From: Desulfuromusa sp.
GTDB lineage: Bacteria > Desulfobacterota > Desulfuromonadia > Desulfuromonadales > Geopsychrobacteraceae
Length of the DNA stretch: 14,006 nucleotides
Reading direction: 5' to 3'
Assembly: GCA_029933365.1 (NCBI GenBank)
Contig: JAOZOH010000076.1
Coordinates: forward strand, 1-14,006
The position numbers and the translations under genes are program-made. A model generated the notes under the pieces. It saw only the letters and a list, made by a program, of their open reading frames with translations, did no database searches and was not told the DNA's origin. The first letter of the stretch is position 1. Each line of letters starts with the position of its first letter. Of this stretch, positions 6,704-13,951 are shown piece after piece.

Positions 6704-8401
6704 TTAAGAAGCAAGAACCATTTCATGGATTGCCTTACCAGCCGGAACCATCGGCAGAACATTTTCCTCTCGGGAAACCTTGAAGTTCATCAAAACTGGA
6801 CCCGGAGTTTCTAGCGCTTGTTTGATAGTCGCTTCAACTTCATCAACTTTTGTTGCCTGCAAACCAACAGCTCCATAGGCTTCGGCAAGTTTAATAAAAT
6901 TAATCGGCAGTTCCATAACAGTTTGACTGTAGCGTTTTTCAAAGAACATCTGCTGCCATTGACGGACCATACCCAGATAATTGTTGTTGAGAATAGCAAT
7001 TTTAACCGGTAGCTGATACTGCACCAAAGTTGCTAGTTCCTGGGAATTCATCTGGAACGACCCATCACCTGAGATATCGATAACTTGCCGATCAGGATAC
7101 GCCACCTGAGCACCCAAGGCGGATGGCAGACCAAACCCCATGGTTCCCAAACCACCAGATGTCAAAAATGTTTTCGGCCTTCTAAAGGTGAAGAACTGTG
7201 CTGCCCACATCTGATGCTGCCCGACCTCAGTCGTGATAATGGCGTCTTCAGCTGTCATTTCACTGATTTTTTCGATGACAAACTGCGGCTTGATGACCGA
7301 TTTGGAGGAACGATAAGTCATTGGATGGCGTTCTTTCCATTCGCCAATCATCGATCTCCATTCCTCAGTTGCTTCAATCAGATCCTCTACCAACTCTGGT
7401 TTTTTATTCAGGTGACCATACAACTTACCCAACACATCTTTCAAATCACCGACAATCGGAAGATCAACGTCTACGTTCTTCCCGATCGAAGTCGGATCAA
7501 TATCGACATGAATAATTTTAGCCTTCTCAGCAAAACTGTCGATTCGGCCTGTTACCCGGTCATCAAATCTGGAACCGACGGCAATTAATAGATCACATTC
7601 TGTGACTGACATGTTGGCATAAAACGTCCCATGCATCCCAAGCATCCCCAATGCGAGCGGGTGTCGCTGAGGAAAGGCAGCCATTGCCATCAAAGTCGTC
7701 GTGACAGGAATCTGGGTCTGCTCTGCCAGCTTAAGTAAAACATCATCAGCTCCCGACAGGGTGATCCCACCGCCAACATACAGAACCGGTTTGCGCGCTG
7801 CCAAAATCATCTTAGCTGCTTTTTCAATCTGCCGAGGATTGCCACTGTAAGTGGGTTTATAACCGCGCAAGCTGACGGTATCAGGATAACTGAATTTATG
7901 CTTTGTGACCTGAATATCCTTCGGCAGGTCGATCAATACCGGCCCGGGTCGACCGGTTCGAGCGATATAGAAAGCTTCCTTGATCGTTCTCGCCAGGTCA
8001 CGGATATCTTTGACCAGATAATTATGCTTTGTACAGGGGCGGGTAATGCCACACATATCCGCTTCTTGAAATGCATCATTACCAATCAATGGCGTTGGAA
8101 CCTGACCGCAGATAATCACCATCGGGATTGAGTCCATATAGGCTGTTGCAATTCCAGTCACAGTATTGGTTGCACCGGGACCACTGGTCGCAATGGCAAC
8201 ACCAACTTTACCAGTACAGCGCGCATAACCATCCGCAGCGTGGACAGCAGCCTGTTCGTGCCGAGTCAATATATGATTGATCGATGACTCAAAAAGATCA
8301 TCGTAAATATTGATGACAGCCCCTCCAGGGTAACCAAAAACAGTATCCACCCCTTCAAGCTTCAAAGATTCAAGTAAAATTTGTGACCCGGTTAATTCCA
8401 T
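6704..8401 (-). CDS. ilvB: Acetolactate synthase large (catalytic) subunit
   Basis: IlvB is the thiamine-diphosphate enzyme that condenses two pyruvates, or pyruvate and 2-ketobutyrate, in the first common step of branched-chain amino-acid synthesis. The 565 residues show the N-terminal pyrimidine-binding domain with catalytic Glu49 in [15 protein letters not shown], a central FAD-like domain (GSRFDDR at 275-281), and the C-terminal domain with the ThDP/Mg motif GDGSF...NNNYLGM (444-477). [11 protein letters not shown] follows, as in acetohydroxyacid synthases. The ATG has a strong GAGGAGG eight bases upstream. Upstream lie a 14-bp palindrome and REP-like repeats (8432-8670). I see no T-box or leader-peptide attenuator here. 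Other ThDP enzymes such as catabolic AlsS are less likely because IlvN is adjacent. Confidence 0.97.
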   Translation of the reverse strand: MELTGSQILLESLKLEGVDTVFGYPGGAVINIYDDLFESSINHILTRHEQAAVHAADGYARCTGKVGVAIATSGPGATNTVTGIATAYMDSIPMVIICGQVPTPLIGNDAFQEADMCGITRPCTKHNYLVKDIRDLARTIKEAFYIARTGRPGPVLIDLPKDIQVTKHKFSYPDTVSLRGYKPTYSGNPRQIEKAAKMILAARKPVLYVGGGITLSGADDVLLKLAEQTQIPVTTTLMAMAAFPQRHPLALGMLGMHGTFYANMSVTECDLLIAVGSRFDDRVTGRIDSFAEKAKIIHVDIDPTSIGKNVDVDLPIVGDLKDVLGKLYGHLNKKPELVEDLIEATEEWRSMIGEWKERHPMTYRSSKSVIKPQFVIEKISEMTAEDAIITTEVGQHQMWAAQFFTFRRPKTFLTSGGLGTMGFGLPSALGAQVAYPDRQVIDISGDGSFQMNSQELATLVQYQLPVKIAILNNNYLGMVRQWQQMFFEKRYSQTVMELPINFIKLAEAYGAVGLQATKVDEVEATIKQALETPGPVLMNFKVSREENVLPMVPAGKAIHEMVLAS

Positions 8402-8431
8402 CTATTCCTCCTCAAATTTTCAATTCCGCCG

Positions 8432-8445
8432 ATAAATCGATTTAT
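8432..8445. promoter_or_regulatory. 14-bp perfect palindrome before ilvB
   Basis: ATAAATCGATTTAT is a perfect dyad 30-43 bases upstream of the ilvB start codon and just before its ribosome binding site. It is the size of a dimeric regulator site. A weak promoter-like pair (TTGCCC, then ATCATA after 17 bases) overlaps its upstream side on the minus strand. No regulator can be named from the sequence. Confidence 0.35.
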
Positions 8446-8476
8446 GATGATCTTGAAAGAGTCATGGGCAACTGAC

Positions 8477-8658
8477 GAATGGCGCTAGTTTAAACATTGT
8501 TGTAGTAAACGCGGGACTGTCCCCAGACCCATCGGGGGCTGTCCCAAGTGTTTATGGGCTATGAAACTGCGATGACTCTCGTCGCAAATACCTGGGACTG
8601 TCCCCGCACAGGGGCTGTCCCGGTTTTGCTGATATCTACCCTTAAACTAGTTCCATTC
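8477..8658. repeat. Inverted-repeat-bounded block of GGGACAG palindromes
   Basis: GAATGGCGCTAGTTTAA (8477-8493) and the reverse complement of 8642-8658 agree in 15 of 17 positions, forming terminal inverted repeats of a block of about 180 bases. Inside are two full REP-like units, GGGACTGTCCCC...GGGGCTGTCCC, at 8513-8545 and 8594-8621. A half unit, AGGGCTGTCCCA, sits just outside at 8659-8670. There is no transposase gene. These look like non-autonomous repeats, possibly mobilised in trans by an IS200-like (RAYT) transposase; that link is inference. Confidence 0.65.
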
Positions 8659-8690
8659 AGGGCTGTCCCAACGTTTTCGCAATGCCATCT

Positions 8691-8738
8691 CAATACAGCA
8701 AAGGGCTTAAGCATCCGCTTAAACCCTTTGCTGTATTG
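8691..8738. repeat. Long hairpin with 22-bp arms downstream of the DUF465 gene
   Basis: Arms 8691-8712 (CAATACAGCAAAGGG...) and 8717-8738 (...CCCTTTGCTGTATTG) are inverted repeats with 21 of 22 pairs and a four-base loop. No T-run follows on either strand, so it is not a classical intrinsic terminator. It lies 26 bases after the small gene ending at 8765 and could act as an mRNA-stabilising 3' end, or could be another dispersed repeat. Confidence 0.75.
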
Positions 8739-8764
8739 AAACATCCCGTTGTTACAAAACGGGG

Positions 8765-8983
8765 TCAGGCAGTAACTGATTGGATGATCTTCTCCATTTC
8801 ATCTTTACCGACAAGTTTCATTTTTTTTACTTTGTTTTTTTCCAGCTCTTCCTGTGAGGATAAATATCCCTTTTTGTCATACTCGGACAATTGTTTCTCA
8901 AACAGGGTATGTTCTTCGTAGAGCATGCGGAAACGGGGGTTAGTCTCGGTAAGATTTTGCAAAAGGGTCTGATCAATGTCCAT
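8765..8983 (-). CDS. DUF465/YdcH-like small coiled-coil protein
   Basis: The 72-residue product begins MDIDQTLLQNLTETNPRFRM and is highly charged and helical. It has the DUF465 pattern: a short N-terminal helix, an H.LFEKQL stretch (about residues 25-31), and a C-terminal Lys-rich region KNKVKKMKLVGKDEME that ends in a hydrophobic II. The family is small, cytoplasmic and coiled-coil-like, and its molecular function is unknown. The frame also has a GTG two codons upstream, but that overlaps the GGAGG ribosome binding site. The ATG at 8983-8981 sits five bases after GGAGG and is preferred. It is separated from tsaB by 75 bases with a promoter candidate, so it may be transcribed alone or as a tail of the uppS operon. 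A strong hairpin follows it. Confidence 0.85.
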   Translation of the reverse strand: MDIDQTLLQNLTETNPRFRMLYEEHTLFEKQLSEYDKKGYLSSQEELEKNKVKKMKLVGKDEMEKIIQSVTA

Positions 8984-9032
8984 TGGCACCTCCGCGCATG
9001 TAAGTGGAATAAAATCGGAAAAAGTTAGTCAT

Positions 9033-9062
9033 AAAATAACCAAATTGACGCAAAACTGTCAA
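9033..9062 (-). promoter_or_regulatory. Candidate promoter of the DUF465 gene
   Basis: On the minus strand a perfect -35 TTGACA (9062-9057) overlaps the tsaB stop codon. After 18 bases comes TATTTT (9038-9033), a partial -10. TTGAC and GTCAA also form a dyad around the -35. The start of RNA would be near 9026, about 43 bases before the ATG. Confidence 0.5.
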
Positions 9063-9793
9063 CTATTAACCTGGATTTTAGATGCTTTGTTTTTAGATAA
9101 ATTCAATTCAGCATCCGAAGGTCGAATATAGGTCGGAAGGATTTCAGCTGCGTCCCGAGCCAAACCTTCTTGCCACGCTTGTGATGCCAACCAGGAAGCT
9201 TTTGCAGCACGCAGTTGGTGGGAGATGGCAACAGGAATCAGAGCACGATCAGCAAGAATATCTTCTACAAGATGGCGATAGAGAAAAACCCCATCCCCAA
9301 CCAGAGCAACCTTTCCCGATATCTCCGTCAACAAACGTTCCGGAGGCAAAACAGAAGGTTCACCCAGCGCAACAGGACCAGCAGTAGGATGCCATTCAAA
9401 CAGCTGGCCGTAGATCTCTTTTTTCCTGGCATCGAGAAAGGCACAAATAGGCACTGGCGACAGGGGTAAATTCATCGCAACAGTCTGTAAGGATGAGATG
9501 GGAACAACTGGTTTGTTCAAAACCTGAGCTAAACCTTTGATCGTAGCGATTCCAATTCGCAAACCGGTAAAGGAACCGGGCCCGGTAACCACAGCCAGAA
9601 GATCCAAATCCTTTAGCTGCCAGTCAGCCTCCCCAAGCACAAGATCGATCTGCTGTAACAATTTTTCACTGTGGGTACTACGAATATTCAATAGGGATTC
9701 AACAACCAGAGATTCGCCCTGGCAGAGAGAAACACTGCCGGTTAAAGATGAAGTATCAACCGTCAGGATTTTTATTCCTTCTACACCTTCCAT
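9059..9793 (-). CDS. tsaB: tRNA threonylcarbamoyladenosine biosynthesis protein TsaB
   Basis: TsaB is the ASKHA-fold partner of TsaD (with TsaE) in making the t6A37 modification of tRNAs that read ANN codons. The 244-residue protein opens with IKILTVDTSSLTGSVSL (about residues 7-23). It has STHSEKLLQQID (39-50) and the family hallmark GPGSFTGLRIG (71-81), then DARKKEIYGQLF. I chose the ATG at 9793-9791, which overlaps the rseP stop as TGATG and implies translational coupling. A GTG three codons earlier is also in frame but would overlap rseP further. It is the last gene of the uppS-cdsA-dxr-rseP run. The M22 family paralogue TsaD is longer and has metal-binding histidines missing here. Confidence 0.93.
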   Translation of the reverse strand: MEGVEGIKILTVDTSSLTGSVSLCQGESLVVESLLNIRSTHSEKLLQQIDLVLGEADWQLKDLDLLAVVTGPGSFTGLRIGIATIKGLAQVLNKPVVPISSLQTVAMNLPLSPVPICAFLDARKKEIYGQLFEWHPTAGPVALGEPSVLPPERLLTEISGKVALVGDGVFLYRHLVEDILADRALIPVAISHQLRAAKASWLASQAWQEGLARDAAEILPTYIRPSDAELNLSKNKASKIQVNS

Positions 9794-11112
9794 CAGCCCC
9801 ACAACCTTATGATATCATTATAAAATGCCAGAACCATCAGCAACAGCAACATGGCCATACCAACCTGCTGAGCCATTTCTCGAGTACGGATCGACACAGG
9901 TCGACGAATAATCAGTTCGATAACATAAAAAAGGATATGACCGCCATCCAAAATTGGAATCGGCAACAGATTTAAAATTCCTAATTGGATAGAGATAAAA
10001 GCCAGAACCGACAAGATTGCGGACAAATCAGTTTGTGCTGCCTGCCCGGCAATTTGGACAACGGTAATCGGTCCGCCAATATTTTTAGATGAGACGCTAC
10101 CACTGAACAGTTTCTGCACAAAAACGACTGTTAATTTAATCAATTCCCAAGTTCTGTCGGCCCCTTCACGAAAGGCATCAACAAAACCAAAGCGCTTTAG
10201 CTCTGAGCTATAGGATGGGGCAATACCGAGCAAATACTCGCCTTCACCATCTCGTTGCTTTGGCGTTAATTCTACAGTGAGTCGTTCTCCAGCACGTTCC
10301 AACTGCACCGAAACGGCCCTATTGCCAATTTTCTGAATAACACCTTTCAAATCATACCAGGATGAAATTGGATAATTTTCTATCTGCAGGACTAAATCCC
10401 CCTCCTGGAGGCCTGCAACAGCCGCTGGCATATCTGGAGCCAAACCACCGATCCGTGCTTCCTGACCTGGCAAAAAACCCAAGGCCTGCATTCCCTGTAA
10501 GCTTTCATTATCAGCGGGAATCCGTAACTGTAGCTCTTTCCCCTGCCGATCAACTTGAAAAATTAAATCCTCACCAGCATACGAAATAAAGCTTATATTT
10601 GTGTCATTCCAGCTATTAATTGGCTGTTGGTTCACAGCAATCACACAGTCATCAGCCAGAAAGCCGCCAACAGCTGCATTTGATTCGGGAACGACATAAC
10701 CAACACAAGCCGGTTGATCCAAATAAGTCGGCATCTGCACACCAACCATAAAAGAGATTGGCAGGATCAGCAGCGGAAGGATCAGGTTCATCACTGGGCC
10801 AGCCGAAACAATAGCTAACCGTTTAGCAACCGACTGTGCTGCAAAAGAACGGGTTTTTTCTTCAGCAGAAAGTTCAACTTCTTCGCCCTGATCGCCACTT
10901 CCTTCGCCGAGCATCTGCACGTAACCGCCAAGAGGAATTGCGCAAACCTGATATTCGGTCTCTCCTCGGCGCCTTGATACTAACTTGGGACCAAAACCGA
11001 GAGAAAATTTTAAAACCTTAACACCACACATTTTGGCGACAATAAAGTGTCCCAGTTCGTGGATAAAAACCAGAATTCCCAGCATCAAAATGCCGGCTAT
11101 AATCGTTGTCAT
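9793..11112 (-). CDS. rseP: Site-2 intramembrane zinc metalloprotease RseP
   Basis: RseP cleaves transmembrane substrates inside the inner membrane, classically the anti-sigma factor RseA after a first site-1 cut, and also signal-peptide remnants. The 439-residue protein has the zinc motif HELGH at residues 18-22 in the first membrane helix, and NLLPIPILDGGH at 381-392 with the third ligand Asp389. Two periplasmic PDZ domains lie between them (roughly 135-200 and 220-285, the latter with GLQEGDLVLQI). Hydrophobic helices occur near 3-25, 100-125, 360-385 and 415-435. The ATG overlaps the dxr stop as ATGA, so translation is probably coupled. No rseA or rpoE is in the window, so the physiological substrate cannot be read from context. 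Confidence 0.96.
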   Translation of the reverse strand: MTTIIAGILMLGILVFIHELGHFIVAKMCGVKVLKFSLGFGPKLVSRRRGETEYQVCAIPLGGYVQMLGEGSGDQGEEVELSAEEKTRSFAAQSVAKRLAIVSAGPVMNLILPLLILPISFMVGVQMPTYLDQPACVGYVVPESNAAVGGFLADDCVIAVNQQPINSWNDTNISFISYAGEDLIFQVDRQGKELQLRIPADNESLQGMQALGFLPGQEARIGGLAPDMPAAVAGLQEGDLVLQIENYPISSWYDLKGVIQKIGNRAVSVQLERAGERLTVELTPKQRDGEGEYLLGIAPSYSSELKRFGFVDAFREGADRTWELIKLTVVFVQKLFSGSVSSKNIGGPITVVQIAGQAAQTDLSAILSVLAFISIQLGILNLLPIPILDGGHILFYVIELIIRRPVSIRTREMAQQVGMAMLLLLMVLAFYNDIIRLWG

Positions 11113-12269
11113 GTCAATCCTTCACTGATCAATTCTTGAGCTTTATGGCGACCCCAGCGGTCGGCGTGTAGAGCTTGATCCACAGTGGTAAGATCTTCAC
11201 CCTGATGCTGTAACATAACTTTTTCTATCACTTGTGAAATTCCCAGGAAACTGAGTTTATTGCTTAAAAAAGCCTCAACAGCAACCTCATTCGCTGCATT
11301 CATTACCGCTGGGACTGTACCACCCAGAGCTAAAGCATCATAGGCAAGTTGCAGACATGGAAAGTGCACCAAATTTGGCTCAGAAAATGATAGTTTTCCA
11401 ATCTCACACAGGTCAAGAGGACGTTGGGTTAACGGCAGTCGCTCCGGCCAAGATAAAGCGTAAGCAATCGGAGTTTTCATGTCAGGAATTCCCAATTGAG
11501 CCATAACCGCACCATCTTGGTATTCAACCAGGGAATGAACAATACTTTCGGGATGGATATGAACATCGATCATGGTCGCAGGAAAATTGAACAACCAATG
11601 AGCTTCAATCACCTCCAGCCCCTTATTCATCATGGTAGCCGAATCAATGGATATTTTTCTACCCATATCCCAGTTAGGATGAGCTAAAGCATCTGCTGGA
11701 GTGATTGTCTCAAATTGTGCGAGTCCATACTTTCGAAATGGTCCCCCGGAAGCGGTCAAAAGCAGCCGCCGCACATCCTCACGGCGCTGCCCCGTCAGCG
11801 ATTGAAAAATTGCCGAATGTTCGCTGTCTATCGGAATTAAATTTACTTTTTGCCGATCAACTTCTGCCATAACCAGGCTACCGGCAGTCACCAGAGTTTC
11901 TTTATTGGCAAGGGCGATATCTTTTCCTGACTTAATTGCAGCCATCGTTGGCACCAAACCAATAGCACCAACAACTGCAACAACAACCATATCCACCTGA
12001 GGGTCTGTTGCACAACAAATCATTCCTTCAACACCACAACTGATTTGAATATCAACACCTTGAAAATGTAGACGTAACTTTTCTGCATCCTGTTCTGAGA
12101 CTACAGAAACAATACGTGGTCGAAAGATTTCAACCTGTTTCTGTAACAGATCAATATTATTTCCTGCAGTCAAAGCAACAACCTGATAACGGTCAGGAAA
12201 TGCTTTAACGATCTCCAGAGTACTAACTCCGATTGACCCCGTCGAGCCAAGAATTGCTATTTTTTTCAA
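11109..12269 (-). CDS. dxr: 1-deoxy-D-xylulose 5-phosphate reductoisomerase
   Basis: Dxr (IspC) converts 1-deoxy-D-xylulose 5-phosphate to 2-C-methyl-D-erythritol 4-phosphate with NADPH, the committed step of the MEP isoprenoid pathway. Its pathway feeds UppS, encoded two genes upstream. The 386 residues carry the NADPH-binding GSTGSIG (8-14), ALANKETLV (119-127), the metal ligands Asp148, Glu150 and Glu219 (PIDSEHSAIFQ; MNKGLEVIEAHWLF), SGGPFR (174-179) and the HPNWDMG loop (197-203). The start is a TTG at 12269-12267, giving the expected MKKIAILGSTGSIG. No in-frame ATG lies before the nucleotide-binding motif, and the Shine-Dalgarno match is weak (GAGTGAG). It follows cdsA by eight bases, so coupling to cdsA may drive its translation. 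Confidence 0.96.
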   Translation of the reverse strand: MKKIAILGSTGSIGVSTLEIVKAFPDRYQVVALTAGNNIDLLQKQVEIFRPRIVSVVSEQDAEKLRLHFQGVDIQISCGVEGMICCATDPQVDMVVVAVVGAIGLVPTMAAIKSGKDIALANKETLVTAGSLVMAEVDRQKVNLIPIDSEHSAIFQSLTGQRREDVRRLLLTASGGPFRKYGLAQFETITPADALAHPNWDMGRKISIDSATMMNKGLEVIEAHWLFNFPATMIDVHIHPESIVHSLVEYQDGAVMAQLGIPDMKTPIAYALSWPERLPLTQRPLDLCEIGKLSFSEPNLVHFPCLQLAYDALALGGTVPAVMNAANEVAVEAFLSNKLSFLGISQVIEKVMLQHQGEDLTTVDQALHADRWGRHKAQELISEGLT

Positions 12270-12277
12270 CGACTCAC

Positions 12278-13078
12278 TCAGCCCCCGTAACCATACCGCG
12301 CAATATAATAAACAACGGGGAATGCAAACAATAAACTATCCAGACGATCTAACATTCCACCGTGCCCGGGAATGATATTTCCTGAATCCTTCACTTGGCA
12401 AGCGCGCTTCAATAAAGATTCAAAAAGATCGCCCAGTTGTCCCATGGTGCCAAGCACCAGCCCAATCAGGACTCCATCGAAAATGCCAATGGCAGGCAGA
12501 AATGTGAATTTGACCAACATAACCGCAAGGACAGATCCAACCAAACCACCAATGCCGCCCTCAATACTCTTGTTCGGGCTGACCGCAGGGTACAGTTTTC
12601 GCTTGCCAATTTTTCTACCAATAAAATAGGCAAAGCTGTCACAACTCATTATCACGATGAGCGTCATAAAAATCCAGCGCTGCCCATCGGGCAACATCCG
12701 TAGCGGAATTAAATGTCCCAACAACAAAGGAAGATAGACAAGCCCTAGAATAATCCAGCCCAAACGATGGTGAACTTCAGTGATTGGTGGCAAACGAAAC
12801 AGAAACAACAGAGAAAACAGGAATATAGCCCCAGTCAACAAGGGGAACAGCAACACTATGTTTTCATAAAAAAGTAGCGGGATGACTGCCGTCCCAACGA
12901 TAGCAGCAAGCCACTGTTCCAAACGATGTTCAGCTCCCAACCCCATTCGATTAAACTCGACCAGACTTAAAAACAGGATCAGGGTCAGAAAAACGGAAAA
13001 AACTGCAGGATTGGCATATCCAAGCAGCAAAATCAGTAACGGCAAAGCAATAATAGCGGTAATAATGCGCTGTTTAAT
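12278..13078 (-). CDS. cdsA: Phosphatidate cytidylyltransferase (ATT start proposed)
   Basis: CdsA makes CDP-diacylglycerol from phosphatidate and CTP, the precursor for PssA in this same window. It is an integral inner-membrane protein with many hydrophobic helices. The signature SLLKRACQVKDSG...PGHGGMLDRLDS is complete near the C-terminus, with the two conserved Asp of DRLD. The first standard start in frame is a TTG at 13045, which lacks a ribosome binding site and would cut into the first membrane helix. Upstream, the frame continues as (I)KQRIITAIIALPLLILLLG, which looks like a normal CdsA N-terminus, and it begins with ATT at 13078-13076. A perfect AAGGAG (13091-13086) sits seven bases before that ATT. 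I therefore propose an AUU start and a 266-residue product. ACG at 13081 is a weaker alternative. It follows uppS by 14 bases. Confidence 0.9.
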   Translation of the reverse strand: MKQRIITAIIALPLLILLLGYANPAVFSVFLTLILFLSLVEFNRMGLGAEHRLEQWLAAIVGTAVIPLLFYENIVLLFPLLTGAIFLFSLLFLFRLPPITEVHHRLGWIILGLVYLPLLLGHLIPLRMLPDGQRWIFMTLIVIMSCDSFAYFIGRKIGKRKLYPAVSPNKSIEGGIGGLVGSVLAVMLVKFTFLPAIGIFDGVLIGLVLGTMGQLGDLFESLLKRACQVKDSGNIIPGHGGMLDRLDSLLFAFPVVYYIARYGYGG

Positions 13079-13092
13079 CGTTAATCTCCTTG

Positions 13093-13836
13093 TTATAATC
13101 CCAATTGATCATCAGTAAGTCCGAATCGACGTTTACGCTGCAAATAATCGTCCAGAGCTTTCTTTAATTCCTCTGCACTAAAATCGGGCCAAAGAACGTC
13201 AGTAAAATACAACTCAGCATATGCGGCTTGCCAGAGAAGAAAGTTACTGATCCGTATTTCACCGCTGGTTCTGATCAGCAAATCTGGTTCTGGAATATCC
13301 CCAGTATCAAGAAATGTTGAGAAAGTCCGGTTGTCAAGCTGCTCAATATCCAGCTGTCCATCAAGTGCTTTCCGGGCAATCTGCCTGGCAGCACGCATAA
13401 TTTCATCTCTGCCACCATAGGAAAGAGCTAACACCAAAGTCAAGGTCTGACCTTGTGCCGTCTCTCTTTCAGCATCTGCCAATGCAATTTGAACAGGTGT
13501 CGACAAGCGAGAGATATCACCAATGACCCGTAGTCTGACTCCCTCTGCCAACATCTTCTGCCGCTGTGAAGCCAAAAACTGCAGCAACAATTCCATCAGT
13601 GCATCAACTTCGGAACGTGGACGACCCCAATTTTCAGAACTAAAAGCAAACAGACTAAGGAAGCGAATGCCATACCGGACACACTCATCAACAACCCCGG
13701 TAACAGCTTCAACGCCTTGTTGATGACCTGCTATCCTTGGGAGCTCACGCTGTTTAGCCCAACGCCCGTTACCATCCATAATAATGGCAAGATGCTCAAG
13801 GGGTATTTTTTTTGTAGCTTCTGTAAGTTCCAACAT
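13093..13836 (-). CDS. uppS: Isoprenyl (undecaprenyl) diphosphate synthase
   Basis: UppS is the cis-prenyltransferase that builds undecaprenyl diphosphate, the lipid carrier for peptidoglycan and other envelope polymers, from farnesyl diphosphate and isopentenyl diphosphate. The 247 residues contain IIMDGNGRWAKQR (18-30, catalytic Asp21), FAFSSENWGRP (63-73) and the C-terminal signature RTSGEIRISNFLLWQ (189-203) followed by AYAELYFTDVLWPDF. The ATG at 13836-13834 gives the usual short N-terminal tail. Only a weak AGG precedes it. It is the first gene of the uppS-cdsA-dxr-rseP-tsaB run. The usual upstream neighbour frr is not seen; instead a group II intron end lies 115 bases upstream. Confidence 0.96.
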   Translation of the reverse strand: MLELTEATKKIPLEHLAIIMDGNGRWAKQRELPRIAGHQQGVEAVTGVVDECVRYGIRFLSLFAFSSENWGRPRSEVDALMELLLQFLASQRQKMLAEGVRLRVIGDISRLSTPVQIALADAERETAQGQTLTLVLALSYGGRDEIMRAARQIARKALDGQLDIEQLDNRTFSTFLDTGDIPEPDLLIRTSGEIRISNFLLWQAAYAELYFTDVLWPDFSAEELKKALDDYLQRKRRFGLTDDQLGL

Positions 13837-13951
13837 CCAAAAACCTAAGGGAGTAAAACTGATTTCAGCAGCATAAAAACGCAGCTAAGAAAAATAGCAC
13901 GGCTGACATCTGAACAGCAAGAAGTTGATCCTTTAAATATTTTTCCAATTC
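13837..13951. other. Gap between intron end and uppS
   Basis: These 115 bases contain no complete gene and no strong promoter. From the first base after the predicted 3' splice site, one minus-strand frame is open for 28 codons and stops at 13867-13865. It reads ELEKYLKDQLLAVQ followed by a hydrophobic stretch. It could be the tail of a gene interrupted by the intron, or chance. Confidence 0.3.

Noticed and set aside
7085..7588. 167-codon plus-strand ORF
   Set aside because: It is antisense to ilvB, with low-complexity composition typical of a shadow frame.
8513..8670. Possible CRISPR array from repeated GGGACTGTCCC motifs
   Set aside because: There are only two and a half short palindromic units with unequal, partly paired spacing and no cas genes; they fit REP-like repeats.
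8691..8738. Intrinsic terminator call for the long hairpin
   Set aside because: No T-run follows on either strand, so it is recorded as a repeat/hairpin instead.
8559..8744. 61-codon minus-strand ORF upstream of ilvB
   Set aside because: It runs through the hairpin and the GGGACAG repeats, which account for its sequence; no ribosome binding site or family resemblance.
8402..8764. T-box or leader-peptide attenuator before ilvB
   Set aside because: No T-box sequence, specifier region, codon-rich leader peptide or terminator with T-run was found.
8984..8989. GTG start two codons upstream for the DUF465 gene
   Set aside because: The GTG overlaps the ribosome binding site; the ATG at 8983 is correctly spaced.
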